The notes under the pieces are model-generated. The model did not search any database. It was given only the letters and a program-made list of their open reading frames with translations, and was not told the DNA's origin. From an uncultured Rhodocyclaceae bacterium (lineage in GTDB: Bacteria > Pseudomonadota > Gammaproteobacteria > Burkholderiales > Rhodocyclaceae), in NCBI GenBank assembly GCA_934271525.1, contig CAKQRL010000001.1:1-64000 (forward strand): 64,000 nucleotides of DNA, read 5' to 3'. Below are positions 32,835 through 42,004 of the stretch, piece after piece; position 1 is the stretch's first letter, and the number at the start of each line of letters is the position of its first letter. A program made the position numbers and the translations under genes.

Positions 32835-33704
32835 TTATTCCCGCAGTTTGTCAATTAAGTTTTCAAGTTGTGCGTTGTTGGAAAAATGAATGGTCAAGCG
32901 GCCAGTGCCTTTGGCGGATGCACGAATCATCACACGGGCGTTTAAATGGTCTGCCAATTCTTCTTCCAAGCGTATTAAATCGGGATTGTTGCTGGCAACA
33001 TTGGCAGTTTTTGTTTTGCCTTGCAATTGTTTGGCTTTTTGAATATTGGCAACCTCGCGCTCCACTTCCCGCACAGATAAATTTTTTTGCACAATTTTTT
33101 GCGCCACGGCAATTTGCATTGCAGAGTCCAAGGTTAAAAGCGCGCGGGCGTGCCCCATATCAAGTTCGTTGTTCATCAACATTTCTTTGACGGCATCGCA
33201 CAAATTTAATAAACGCATCAAATTGCCAACATTGGCGCGCGAACGCCCGATGGCGCGGCCAACTTCTTCGTGCGTCATTTGAAATTCGGTTGTTAGACGT
33301 TGTAAACCCATAGCTTCTTCTAATGGATTTAAATTTTCGCGTTGGATATTTTCAATCAACGCCATTGCCAATGCCGCTTCATCTTCAATGTTGCGGATTA
33401 AAACGGGAATTTCTTCCAAATCAATTAAAAGCGCGGCGCGCCAACGCCGCTCGCCCGCGATGATTTCATAGCGCGGTTTGCCAAATGCTGCCGCGCGCAA
33501 AGGGCGCACCAAAATGGGTTGCATGATTCCTTGCGCTTGAATGGAGTCGGCAAGCGCTTGGAGCGCTACTTCATCCATTTGCGTGCGCGGTTGGTATTTG
33601 CCCGATTGCAAGTCTTTGGGAGACAAAAAAGTCAATTCGTCTTCGGTTTCTTGTGGGCGCAAAAGGGCATCTAATCCGCGCCCGAGTCCGCGTGCTTTTG
33701 CCAT
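32835..33704 (-). CDS. parB: chromosome partitioning protein ParB
   Basis: CTPase and DNA-binding clamp that loads at parS. The N-terminus RGLGRGLDALL is typical; GERRWRAALL (CTP-binding box II) and ENIQRENLNPLEEA lie in the N domain, followed by a helix-turn-helix (MTHEEVGRAIGRSRANVGNLMRLL) and a C-terminal dimerisation domain. It has 289 residues. It follows parA by 9 bases. No parS site was noticed by eye in the window. Confidence 0.97.
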   Translation of the reverse strand: MAKARGLGRGLDALLRPQETEDELTFLSPKDLQSGKYQPRTQMDEVALQALADSIQAQGIMQPILVRPLRAAAFGKPRYEIIAGERRWRAALLIDLEEIPVLIRNIEDEAALAMALIENIQRENLNPLEEAMGLQRLTTEFQMTHEEVGRAIGRSRANVGNLMRLLNLCDAVKEMLMNNELDMGHARALLTLDSAMQIAVAQKIVQKNLSVREVEREVANIQKAKQLQGKTKTANVASNNPDLIRLEEELADHLNARVMIRASAKGTGRLTIHFSNNAQLENLIDKLRE

Positions 33705-33713
33705 TGTTTTTCC

Positions 33714-34466
33714 TTATTTTTTCCTTAAAAGTTCTTTGGCGAGCGCCATATACGCTTTTGCGCCTTTGGAGGATTTGTCGTAAAAAATAACAGGTTTGCC
33801 AAAAGAAGGCGCTTCTGCCAAGCGCACATTGCGCGGGATGACGGTTTTATACATACGTTTTGGGAAAAATTTTTCTATTTCGTCTGATACCTGTTGATTC
33901 AAAACGCCTTGCGCATTGAACATTGTGCGCAACAACCCCGCAACTTCCAAATGCGCATTCAATTTTTTGATTTTGCTTAGGGTTTCTATTAAATCCGATA
34001 AGCCTTCCAAAGCGTAATATTCACATTGCATTGGAATAAGCACGGCATTGGATGCCACCAAACCATTTAAAGTTAGCATATTTAAAGCAGGCGGGCAGTC
34101 AATGATTACAAAGTCGTAAAGCGATTCAATATTTTTTAAGGCATTTTTTAAGCGCACTTCGCGGTTTTTTAATTCCACCAATTCAACTTCGGCGCCGGAT
34201 AATTCGCGGTTGGCAGGCATCAAATCAAAACCAAACTCGGTGGTGATTTTCACTTCTTCAAATGTGGCGCGCCCGATTAAAAGTTGATAAACGGTTGGCA
34301 GTGCTTCTTTTTTAAAAACGCCTACGCCTGTTGTGGCATTGCCTTGAGGGTCTAAATCAATCAACAACACGCGGCGCTTCAAATTAGCCAAACACGCCGC
34401 CAAATTCACCGCTGTGGTGGTTTTGCCGACTCCGCCTTTTTGGTTGGTAATGGAGATGATTTTCAT
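33714..34466 (-). CDS. parA: chromosome partitioning ATPase ParA
   Basis: Walker-type ATPase that moves ParB-bound origins. It has the deviant Walker A KGGVGKTT in ISITNQKGGVGKTTTAVNLA, RVLLIDLDPQGNATTG and YDFVIIDCPPALNML. The start at 34466 gives MKIISITNQKGG and overlaps the rsmG stop (ATGA), so an upstream alternative start is rejected. At 250 residues it is a chromosomal (Soj-like) ParA. Confidence 0.97.
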   Translation of the reverse strand: MKIISITNQKGGVGKTTTAVNLAACLANLKRRVLLIDLDPQGNATTGVGVFKKEALPTVYQLLIGRATFEEVKITTEFGFDLMPANRELSGAEVELVELKNREVRLKNALKNIESLYDFVIIDCPPALNMLTLNGLVASNAVLIPMQCEYYALEGLSDLIETLSKIKKLNAHLEVAGLLRTMFNAQGVLNQQVSDEIEKFFPKRMYKTVIPRNVRLAEAPSFGKPVIFYDKSSKGAKAYMALAKELLRKK

Positions 34467-35143
34467 AATGAGCGCTTCAAAATGCAAAGGTGGCGCGCGC
34501 CTATAATTTTTGGAGCGGCGAGTGCCACAATTTCGGTGTGAATATTATGTGGCAAAAGGGCAATTTCGTCTTTAAAATTTGCGCCTTTCATCGCCCACCA
34601 CGCGCCATCTGTTTTTAATAAATGTTCGGTTTTTAAAACAAAATCGGCAAGATTAGAAAAAGCGCGGCAAAGAATAATATCAAAATCACCCGATATTTTT
34701 TCCACGCGATTATTTAAAACCTCAACATTTTTTAACTGCAAAAACCGCTTGGCTTCGTTTAAAAAAGCGGTTTTCTTTTGAATAGAATCAATCAAAAAGA
34801 TGCAGGCTTGCGGTTTTAAAATAGCCAACACAATTCCGGGCAAACCCGCACCAGAGCCAACGTCCAAAATTTTGGGCGCATTGCAGTTGGCTAAAAACGG
34901 AACAATGGCGGCGCAATCCACAATGTGCAACAAAATGTCGTTTAAGTTTTTTGCGGCGGTGAGTTGATACACCTTGTTCCACTTCAAAATGCCGTTTGCG
35001 TATTGCATTAAACGGGCAATTTGCGAATCATCGGCACAATTTTGCAGGGCATTTTTCAAAAAAAAATCAGGTTTACCGTGGATTTTTGAAAAATCGCGGT
35101 TTTCCACGGTGAACTGGTTATTTTTTTGAAAATCTTTGGGCAT
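34463..35143 (-). CDS. rsmG: 16S rRNA (guanine527-N7)-methyltransferase with repeat-derived N-terminus
   Basis: Methylates G527 of 16S rRNA. The core shows KWNKVYQLTAAKN, a SAM motif ILDVGSGAGLPGIVLAI and FDIILCRAFSNL. The first about 30 residues (FQKNNQFTVENRDFSKIHGK and following) come from two facing copies of the dispersed repeat, so the insertion replaced or extended the N-terminus. The same element is thus read in two different frames within one protein. It lies between mnmG and parA in the usual order. Confidence 0.95.
   Translation of the reverse strand: MPKDFQKNNQFTVENRDFSKIHGKPDFFLKNALQNCADDSQIARLMQYANGILKWNKVYQLTAAKNLNDILLHIVDCAAIVPFLANCNAPKILDVGSGAGLPGIVLAILKPQACIFLIDSIQKKTAFLNEAKRFLQLKNVEVLNNRVEKISGDFDIILCRAFSNLADFVLKTEHLLKTDGAWWAMKGANFKDEIALLPHNIHTEIVALAAPKIIGARHLCILKRSL
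35053..35133. repeat. dispersed palindromic element, two facing copies inside rsmG
   Basis: CAGGTTTACCGTGGATTTTT and TTTTCCACGGTGAACTGG with A/T runs outside. Both are translated in the RsmG N-terminus. Confidence 0.85.
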
Positions 35144-35147
35144 TTTT

Positions 35148-37025
35148 TTAAATTAAGCCTGATTTTTTTAAGTAAATCAAAAGAATAGAAATTGCCGCAG
35201 GCGTAACGCCTGAAATGCGCAAGGCTTGATTGATGGTTTGCGGGCGGTGCAGTTTTAATTTTTGGCGCACTTCGGCGCTCAAACCTTTAACGGCATCGTA
35301 ATTGAATTGCGGCGGAATGGCTTCATTGCCCATTTTTGCGGCGCGTTCAATCTCTAATGCTTGGCGTTCAATGTAGCCTGCGTATTTGGCTTCAATTTCT
35401 AATTGTTCTATGGTTTGGGAATCAAGTAATGGCGCGGCTTCTTGCGGGAATAAAAATAAATCGGCATAACGCACATTGGGGCGGCGCAAAAAATCAAACA
35501 GATTCGATTCGCGCGAAAGTGCTTCGCCAAGTTTTTGCGCCGCTTGTTGCGATTCAATGATTTTTGGGTTAATCCACGTTTTTTTGAGCCGTTCTTTTTC
35601 ACGCAAAATGGCTTCTTCTTTTTCGCAATAACGTTGCCAGCGTTCATCATCAACCAAACCAAGCGCGCGCGCTTTTGGCGTTAAGCGGCGGTCGGCGTTG
35701 TCTTCACGCAATGACAAACGGTATTCCGCGCGGCTGGTAAACATTCGGTAAGGGTCTAAAACGCCTTGGGTGATTAAGTCATCAACCATCACGCCCAAAT
35801 AAGATTCGTAGCGTTTTAAGGTCAATGGCGGCTCGCCTTGTGCGCGCAATGCCGCGTTAATGCCCGCCAACAAACCTTGCGCCGCCGCTTCTTCATAACC
35901 TGTGGTGCCGTTGATTTGCCCGGCTAAAAAGAGTTGCGCAATGTTTTTGCTCTCTAATGATTCAAAAAGAGATCTGGGGTCAAAAAAGTCGTATTCAATG
36001 GCATAGCCCGGGCGCAAAATGCGGCAGTTTTCTAAACCTTTGATGCTTTGCACAACCGCCAATTGCACATCAAAAGGCAAGCTCGTTGAAATGCCGTTGG
36101 GATAAAACTCATGCGTGGTTAAGCCTTCGGGTTCCAAAAAAATGGGGTGATTGCTTTTATTTGCAAAGCGGTGGATTTTGTCTTCAATGGATGGGCAATA
36201 ACGCGGTCCCACGCTTTCAATAACACCGGCGTAAAGTGGCGAGCGGTCAAGGTTTTGGCGAATAATTTCGTGCGTGCGCTCGTTTGTTTCTGTGATCCAA
36301 CAAGGCAGTTGCGCAGGGTGCAATGCTGTTTTGCCCATAAAAGAAAAAACGGGAATGGGTTTGTCGCCTTCTTGGCGTTCGCATTTGGAAAAATCTATTG
36401 TTTTGCCGTCCAAACGGGGCGGCGTGCCTGTTTTCAAACGACCGCGCGGCAAATTGAGTTCAGAGAGATTTTCAGCAAGTTTTAAACTTGCTTTTGAACC
36501 CATTCGCCCGCCCGATTTATGCGTTAAGCCAACGTGCATTAAGCCATTCAAAAAAGTGCCGGTGGTTAAAACCACGCAATCGCCGTAAAAATCCACATCA
36601 AAAGCGGCGCGCACGCCTTTTAATTCGCCATTTTGAAAGATGAGCGACTCCGCACTTTGCGCAAATAACCACAAATTGGGCTGATTTTCTAATTGAGAAC
36701 GAATGGTTTTTTTATACAGTTGGCGATCGATTTGCGCCCTTGTTGCCCGCACGGCAGGACCTTTGGACGCATTTAAAATGCGAAATTGTATGCCCGCAAA
36801 ATCGGCACAAAGCGCCATTGTGCCGCCCATGGCATCTACTTCCCTTACCAAATGCCCTTTGCCAATGCCGCCAATGGAAGGGTTGCAACTCATCGCGCCA
36901 AGGGTTTCTAAATCGTCCGTTAAAAGCAGAGTTTTGACTCCCATACGCGCTGCGGCAAGCGCGGCTTCAACGCCCGCGTGCCCGCCGCCGATAACGATTA
37001 CAGAAAAATAAACAGGAAAACGCAT
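35148..37025 (-). CDS. mnmG: tRNA uridine 5-carboxymethylaminomethyl modification enzyme MnmG
   Basis: FAD enzyme that, with MnmE, makes the cmnm5 group at U34. It has the dinucleotide fold VIVIGGGHAGVEAALAAARM at the N-terminus, MSCNPSIGGIGKGHLVREVD, GLTHKSGGRMGSKAS, FLAGQINGTTGYEEAAAQG and SRAEYRLSLREDNADRRLT. It has 625 residues. It heads the mnmG-rsmG-parA-parB run, commonly found near the replication origin. Confidence 0.98.
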   Translation of the reverse strand: MRFPVYFSVIVIGGGHAGVEAALAAARMGVKTLLLTDDLETLGAMSCNPSIGGIGKGHLVREVDAMGGTMALCADFAGIQFRILNASKGPAVRATRAQIDRQLYKKTIRSQLENQPNLWLFAQSAESLIFQNGELKGVRAAFDVDFYGDCVVLTTGTFLNGLMHVGLTHKSGGRMGSKASLKLAENLSELNLPRGRLKTGTPPRLDGKTIDFSKCERQEGDKPIPVFSFMGKTALHPAQLPCWITETNERTHEIIRQNLDRSPLYAGVIESVGPRYCPSIEDKIHRFANKSNHPIFLEPEGLTTHEFYPNGISTSLPFDVQLAVVQSIKGLENCRILRPGYAIEYDFFDPRSLFESLESKNIAQLFLAGQINGTTGYEEAAAQGLLAGINAALRAQGEPPLTLKRYESYLGVMVDDLITQGVLDPYRMFTSRAEYRLSLREDNADRRLTPKARALGLVDDERWQRYCEKEEAILREKERLKKTWINPKIIESQQAAQKLGEALSRESNLFDFLRRPNVRYADLFLFPQEAAPLLDSQTIEQLEIEAKYAGYIERQALEIERAAKMGNEAIPPQFNYDAVKGLSAEVRQKLKLHRPQTINQALRISGVTPAAISILLIYLKKSGLI

Positions 37026-37065
37026 AATGAAATTTTAAGATTTTTGCCTGCAAAAAACGCCAAAA

Positions 37066-37084
37066 ATGCCTTGAAAAAAGGCAT
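37066..37084. other. small hairpin in the mnmG/response-regulator divergent gap
   Basis: ATGCCTT and AAGGCAT with a GAAAA pentaloop, followed by AATTTTA. It may be an operator-like or structural site; no function is known. Confidence 0.3.
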
Positions 37085-37126
37085 AATTTTAAGTGTTTTG
37101 CGCCAAACCTGCTTTTAAAAATAATT

Positions 37127-38803
37127 ATGTCAACCGCTGCCAACCACGACAATATGTTGCAAGCCCTGCACCGCACCTTGCACAATAAAAAAGTGTTGAT
37201 TATTGACCGCAATGCACCCGCGCGTGAATCCCTGCGTATGCTTTTTGGCACACTTGGGGTAACGAATATTGTAGGCGTAGGCACGGCGGCGGACGTGGTG
37301 CGGCAAGTCAAAAACGCGCGTTTTGACATCATTATTTCTGAATTTGTTTTGGACGACACAAGAGACGGCCAGCAGTTGTTGGAAGAGTTGCGCGTGGCAA
37401 AGTTTATTCCGCTTTCCACCGTTTATATGATTATCACAAGCGAGCGTTCATACACCAATGTGATGGCGCTTGCCGAACTTGCGCCCGATGATTATTTGAT
37501 TAAACCGTTTACGGCAGACCAGTTGCAACCGCGCTTGATTCGCGCCATTTACAAAAAGCACATTTTGCAAAAAATCTATGAAAAATTGGAAGCGAACAAC
37601 CTGTCCGAAGCCTTGGCGGCGTGCGACCGCGTGATTCAGCAATACCCTGCCTTTGCATTGGAAGCGCAACGCCACAAAGGCAGCATTTATTTAAAACTTG
37701 GGCTTTTTCCAGAAGCCGAAAAACTCTACGCCGAGGTGATTAAAGAAAACGACCCGCCTTGGGCAAAAATGGGTTTTGCAATCGCTTTAAAAGAACAAGG
37801 TAAGTTAAAAGAAGCGCGCCAGTTGGCATTGAAAATTTTGGAAGAATCGCCCAAATTTTTGAGCGTTTGTGATTTTTTGGCGGATATTTATACCCAAGAA
37901 GGCAATCTCAAAGCCGCGCAAGAGGTTTTGCAAAAAGCCAGCGAAGCCTCGCCCAACAACACCATTCGCCAACGCGTGATGGGCGATGTTGCCATGCAAA
38001 ATGGCGATTTAACCGCCGCGCAAAAAGCCTTTGGCAAGGTAATTGAGCGCAGTCGCGGCTCAACCTTGCGCAGCGTGGATGATTTCAGCAATTTGGCGCG
38101 GGTTTTCATTGCCAAAGACGATGTTGATTCATCGCGCAAATTGATGGGTGATTTAAAACGCGAATTTCGCGGCAACGCCACGGCGGAGCTAGCGGCAATG
38201 ACCAACGAAGTTTTGTGTTTAAAAGCCGAAGGCGCCAATTCCCGCGCAGAAAATTTGTTGAATGAAGCGCTTGCAATGAAGGCGCAATTAACCGATGAAG
38301 CCTTATCTGCCCAACAAACCACTGACTTGGCAATGGCGTGTTTGCAAATAGGCAAGGCAGAAGAAGGGCAAAAATTGTTGCGCCAAATAGCCGCGGAAAA
38401 CATGGAAAATCCCAGCATTTTGGCGCACGTGGAACGGGTTTTTGAAGCCACCGATTCAGCGGCAACCGGCAAAAATATGGTGGCGCAAGTGCAAGAAGAA
38501 ATTAAGCAAATGGATGACGAATCCAGCGCTGCCACCCAAAGAGGCGATTTTTTGGGCGCCGTGCGTTTGTTGAACGATGCCGTTCAAAAAGTGCCGAGCG
38601 TGGCGTTTTTAATCAAAGCGGCTTGTGCCATTTTTACCTTGTTGGACAACAAAGGCTGGAATCACGAAATGGCGAGCTTGGCGATAGAATATTTAAAGCG
38701 CGCCCGCAAAAAAGATCCGCAAAACGCCAAGTTGGCTAGCGCCGTGGCGTTATATACGATGGTCGCCAAAAAATACGGCGTGGCGGCACAGTTTTCAACC
38801 TAA
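37127..38803 (+). CDS. pseudo-receiver domain protein with TPR repeats
   Basis: 558 residues. Residues about 20-140 form a receiver fold (KVLIIDRNAPARESLRMLF at the start, IITSER with T104, YLIKPF with K126). The phosphate-accepting Asp is replaced by Glu (E72 in IIISEFVLDD), and one acidic-pocket Asp is Arg28. The rest is a long TPR-rich array (AEKLYAEVIKENDPPWAKMG, GNLKAAQEVLQKASEASPNN, GDLTAAQKAFGKVIER). It cannot be phosphorylated normally and may be locked in an active-like state, serving as a scaffold. No kinase is nearby. Confidence 0.8.
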   Translation: MSTAANHDNMLQALHRTLHNKKVLIIDRNAPARESLRMLFGTLGVTNIVGVGTAADVVRQVKNARFDIIISEFVLDDTRDGQQLLEELRVAKFIPLSTVYMIITSERSYTNVMALAELAPDDYLIKPFTADQLQPRLIRAIYKKHILQKIYEKLEANNLSEALAACDRVIQQYPAFALEAQRHKGSIYLKLGLFPEAEKLYAEVIKENDPPWAKMGFAIALKEQGKLKEARQLALKILEESPKFLSVCDFLADIYTQEGNLKAAQEVLQKASEASPNNTIRQRVMGDVAMQNGDLTAAQKAFGKVIERSRGSTLRSVDDFSNLARVFIAKDDVDSSRKLMGDLKREFRGNATAELAAMTNEVLCLKAEGANSRAENLLNEALAMKAQLTDEALSAQQTTDLAMACLQIGKAEEGQKLLRQIAAENMENPSILAHVERVFEATDSAATGKNMVAQVQEEIKQMDDESSAATQRGDFLGAVRLLNDAVQKVPSVAFLIKAACAIFTLLDNKGWNHEMASLAIEYLKRARKKDPQNAKLASAVALYTMVAKKYGVAAQFST

Positions 38804-38821
38804 GAAGAAAGGATTTGATTG

Positions 38822-39493
38822 ATGTTTTCAGGAATTGTAGAAGCCGTGGGGCAGTTGGAATCAATTACGCCACGCACCGCAGGCGTTAAACTGACCATTG
38901 CCGTGGGCGAGTTGGATTTGAGCGATGTGGCAATTGGCGATTCTATTGCCTGCAACGGCGTTTGTTTGACGGTTGTGGAAGTAACCAAACACAAATTTAG
39001 CGTTGATGCCTCACCCGAGACCATCGCTTGCACCACAGGTTTTGAAAATATCGGCACCTTGTTGAATTTAGAAAAAGCCTTGAAGTTGGATGAGCGCTTG
39101 GGCGGGCATATTGTTACCGGCCATGTTGATGGCAAAGGCGAGGTGATTGGCTTTGAGGCGATTGGCGATAACCGCCAACTGCGTGTGCGTGCTCCGCAAA
39201 ATTTGTCGGCGTATATTGCCAAAAAAGGTTCTATCACCATCAACGGCGTGAGTTTGACGGTCAATGAAGTTGACGGTTGTGATTTCACCGTTCATCTCAT
39301 CGCCCACACTTTGAAAAACACCATGTTGCGTTCTTTGGAAGTTGGCAATTTTGTGAATTTGGAAGTGGATTTGATTGCGCGCTATTGCGAGCGCTTATTG
39401 TCCGAATCGGAAGAATTGGAAGAAGCTTCTTCGCCGCAAAACAACCGCGAAAAGAAAATGAATAAGCGGCAGTTGAAAAAATTGCGGCGTTGA
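38822..39493 (+). CDS. ribE: riboflavin synthase, alpha subunit
   Basis: Dismutates two 6,7-dimethyl-8-ribityllumazines to riboflavin. Two duplicated barrels are visible: MFSGIVEAVGQL...ACNGVCLTVVE...FSVDASPETI and GGHIVTGHVDGKGEV...SITINGVSLTVNEVDGCDFTV. The ATG at 38822 has AGAAAGGA upstream. The C-terminus has about 25 extra charged residues (SEELEEASSPQNNREKKMNK). The stop TGA belongs to a repeat copy. No other riboflavin genes are adjacent. Confidence 0.95.
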   Translation: MFSGIVEAVGQLESITPRTAGVKLTIAVGELDLSDVAIGDSIACNGVCLTVVEVTKHKFSVDASPETIACTTGFENIGTLLNLEKALKLDERLGGHIVTGHVDGKGEVIGFEAIGDNRQLRVRAPQNLSAYIAKKGSITINGVSLTVNEVDGCDFTVHLIAHTLKNTMLRSLEVGNFVNLEVDLIARYCERLLSESEELEEASSPQNNREKKMNKRQLKKLRR

Positions 39494-39550
39494 CCGTGGA
39501 AAATTGTTGTTGTTGTGTGCTAAACCCAGCAGGTCAACGCCTAGTTTTTA
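39487..39550. repeat. dispersed palindromic element, half copy plus degenerate half
   Basis: GCGTTGACCGTGGAAAATTG at 39487-39506 and AGGTCAACGCCTAGTTTTTAAG near 39530-39551. The first contains the ribE stop codon. Confidence 0.75.
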
Positions 39551-39636
39551 AGATGTATTGTTGTTGTAATTTTCGGCTTTTTTAAAGCAAAAGCTGTGCC
39601 ATAATGGCGACATTTTTGGGAGTTAAAAAAATCATC

Positions 39637-40728
39637 ATGGACAAAGACAAAAAACAGGCGCTCACCGCCGCCTTGCAACAAATTGAAAAACAATTCGGCA
39701 AAGGCGCTGTGATGCGCATGGATGAAACCACGGTTGACGAAGGTTTGGAAGTGGTTTCCACTGGTTCCTTGGGGCTAGATTTGGCGCTTGGCATTGGCGG
39801 TTTGCCGCGCGGGCGCGTGGTTGAAATTTATGGTCCTGAATCGTCTGGCAAAACCACCTTGTGTTTGCATGTGGTGGCTGAAATGCAAAAATTGGGCGGC
39901 GTGGCAGCCTTTATTGATGCCGAGCATGCTTTGGATGTGCAATATGCTCAACGTTTGGGCGTGCAAGTTTCTGATTTGCTTGTTTCTCAACCAGATACTG
40001 GCGAACAGGCTTTGGAAATTGTGGATAAGCTTGTTAGCTCGGGCGGTGTGGATTTAATTGTGATTGACTCCGTTGCCGCTTTAACCCCGCGCGCAGAAAT
40101 TGAAGGTGAAATGGGTGATTCCGTGATGGGTTTGCACGCCCGTTTGATGAGTCAAGCCTTGCGCAAACTCACGGGCAGCATTAAAAAAACGAATACATTG
40201 GTGATTTTTATCAACCAAATCCGCATGAAAATTGGCGTGATGTTTGGCAATCCTGAAACCACAACGGGCGGCAATGCGTTGAAATTTTATGCGTCTGTTC
40301 GCTTAGACATTCGCCGCATTGGGCAAATTAAAAAAGGCGATGAAGTGGTAGGCAACGAAACGCGCGTTAAAGTGGTTAAAAACAAGGTTTCTCCGCCCTT
40401 TCGCGAAGCGATTTTTGAAATGTTTTATGGCACGGGAATTTCCCGCGAAAGTGAAATCATTGAAATGGGCGTATCCCTTGGTTTGATTGACAAATCTGGC
40501 GCTTGGTATTCCTTGAACGGCGAAAAAATCGGTCAAGGCAAGGAAAATGTGCGGGAGTTTTTCCGTCAACACCCTGAAAAAGCCGAAGAAATTGAAGGCA
40601 AAATTCGCCAAGCCATTGAACAAAAACGCAAAGGTGCAAATTCTGCCGTTGGTGCTGAAAAATCCGCCGCGCCAGATGCCAAATCGGCAAAATCTGCCAA
40701 GGCGGCACCAAAGGATGAGTTACTCTAA
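39637..40728 (+). CDS. recA: recombinase RecA
   Basis: Strand-exchange ATPase of homologous recombination and SOS signalling. It has MDKDKKQALTAALQQIEKQF at the start, Walker A GPESSGKTTLCLH, AFIDAEHALD, VIDSVAAL, NQIRMKIGVMFGNPETTTGG and an Ala/Lys-rich tail. The start at 39637 matches other RecA proteins; the upstream ATG at 39604 overlaps a -10-like CATAAT (39599-39604) and is rejected. No convincing LexA box was seen. recX follows directly. Confidence 0.98.
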   Translation: MDKDKKQALTAALQQIEKQFGKGAVMRMDETTVDEGLEVVSTGSLGLDLALGIGGLPRGRVVEIYGPESSGKTTLCLHVVAEMQKLGGVAAFIDAEHALDVQYAQRLGVQVSDLLVSQPDTGEQALEIVDKLVSSGGVDLIVIDSVAALTPRAEIEGEMGDSVMGLHARLMSQALRKLTGSIKKTNTLVIFINQIRMKIGVMFGNPETTTGGNALKFYASVRLDIRRIGQIKKGDEVVGNETRVKVVKNKVSPPFREAIFEMFYGTGISRESEIIEMGVSLGLIDKSGAWYSLNGEKIGQGKENVREFFRQHPEKAEEIEGKIRQAIEQKRKGANSAVGAEKSAAPDAKSAKSAKAAPKDELL

Positions 40729-41175
40729 ATGCCGCGCAGTTTGTGGGAGCGTGCCGTGTTTTTGTTGAGCCGCCGCGAATATTCCAAAGCGGAACTTGCG
40801 GCGCGCTTAAAACAATACGCAATGGACACGGATGAAGAAATCGCTGCCATTTTGCAAAAGTTGATGGATTTGGATTATTTAAACGAATCGCGCTACGCCA
40901 AAAGCCGCGCCCGTTTAAAATCCGAGCGCTACGGCAATCGGCGCATTGTGGCAGATTTAAAAGCCCACGGCGTGGCTGATGATGCAACAATTGCTGAATC
41001 GTTATCATCCATTGATGAAGAATCAGAGCGTTGTTTTGCCGTGTGGCAAAAACGTTTTAACCAAGCGCCCGTTGATTCAAAAGAACTCGCCCAACAAGGG
41101 CGCTTTTTGTGTGCGCGCGGTTTTCCTGCCGCAATGGTTTTTGCCTTATTAAAAAAAGTGGGTTGCGGTGAATAA
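40729..41175 (+). CDS. recX: regulatory protein RecX
   Basis: A small helical modulator of RecA filaments, 148 residues. It shows the RecX pattern of three-helix repeats (LLSRREYSKAELAARLKQYA, LNESRYAKSRARLKSERYGN, FNQAPVDSKELAQQGRFLCA). Its ATG begins at the recA stop, and its end overlaps lptB by 8 bases. Confidence 0.92.
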   Translation: MPRSLWERAVFLLSRREYSKAELAARLKQYAMDTDEEIAAILQKLMDLDYLNESRYAKSRARLKSERYGNRRIVADLKAHGVADDATIAESLSSIDEESERCFAVWQKRFNQAPVDSKELAQQGRFLCARGFPAAMVFALLKKVGCGE

Positions 41176-42004
41176 CAACGTTCAAAAAGTGCTTGATTTG
41201 ATTCAATCCGACCGACCGAGCGGCAGGCGAAAACGCTTGGAATCGAATCATTTTCAAAAAAAATCTGCGTCTACCGTGGAAAAAGTTTTTTTATCCGCCA
41301 AAAATCTTAAAAAAAGCTACAAAAACCGCACCGTTGTGGAAGATGTTTCTTTTTGCGTAGAATCGGGCGAAGTGGTTGGGCTTTTGGGGCCAAACGGTGC
41401 TGGCAAAACCACTTGTTTTTATATGATTGTGGGTTTAATTCCATTGGATGCGGGCGAAATTCGCATCGGCGGTGAGGTTTTAACGCATTTGCCTATGCAC
41501 AAGCGCGCGCAAATGGGTTTGTCGTATTTGCCGCAGGAAGCTTCCGTTTTTCGCAAATTGAATGTAGAAGAAAATATCCGCGCGATTTTGGAATTAACGT
41601 ATAAAAACGAATCCACCATTTTGGAGCGCTTGGAAGAATTGTTGGCGGAATTAAATATTACGCACGTGCGGCAAGTCAACGCCTCGGCGCTTTCAGGCGG
41701 TGAGCGGCGCCGCGTGGAAATTGCGCGGGCATTGGCAACTTCGCCGCGTTTTATTTTGTTGGATGAACCTTTTGCGGGCGTGGACCCAATTGCTGTTTTG
41801 GATATTCAAAAAATCATTGTTTTTTTAAAATCAAAAGGCATTGGCGTTTTAATTACCGACCACAATGTGCGCGAAACTTTGGGCATTTGCGATCACGCGT
41901 GGATTATCAGCGAAGGCAAAGTTTTGGCAAGTGGAAAGCCCGCTGCAATTATTGAAAATCAACGCGTGCGGCAGGTTTATTTGGGGGAACATTTCAGGCT
42001 ATGA
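41168..42004 (+). CDS. lptB: lipopolysaccharide export ATPase LptB with N-terminal extension
   Basis: ABC ATPase that powers LPS extraction through LptFG. It has Walker A GLLGPNGAGKTTCFYMIVGL, Q-loop YLPQEASVFRKL, signature LSGGERRRVEIARAL, Walker B FILLDEPFAGVDP and the H-loop LITDHNVRETL. The GTG start gives 278 residues, about 37 more than E. coli LptB. Part of this extension (FQKKSASTVEK) is a repeat copy, so the extension is recent at least in part. It could alternatively start near residue 37, but no better start was seen. lptA and lptC are not in the window. Confidence 0.94.
   Translation: MNNNVQKVLDLIQSDRPSGRRKRLESNHFQKKSASTVEKVFLSAKNLKKSYKNRTVVEDVSFCVESGEVVGLLGPNGAGKTTCFYMIVGLIPLDAGEIRIGGEVLTHLPMHKRAQMGLSYLPQEASVFRKLNVEENIRAILELTYKNESTILERLEELLAELNITHVRQVNASALSGGERRRVEIARALATSPRFILLDEPFAGVDPIAVLDIQKIIVFLKSKGIGVLITDHNVRETLGICDHAWIISEGKVLASGKPAAIIENQRVRQVYLGEHFRL
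41251..41284. repeat. dispersed palindromic element inside the lptB 5' end
   Basis: TTTTCAAAAAAAATCTGCG followed by TCTACCGTGGAAAA; one base of the core differs. Read in frame as FQKKSASTVEK. Confidence 0.8.

Noticed and set aside
32835..37025. parS site near parAB
   Set aside because: No sequence close to the palindrome TGTTTCACGTGAAACA was noticed in this region. The scan was by eye only.
39541..39640. LexA box before recA
   Set aside because: CTGTGCCATAATGGCGAC has one half of the motif but no matching ACAG partner at the right spacing.
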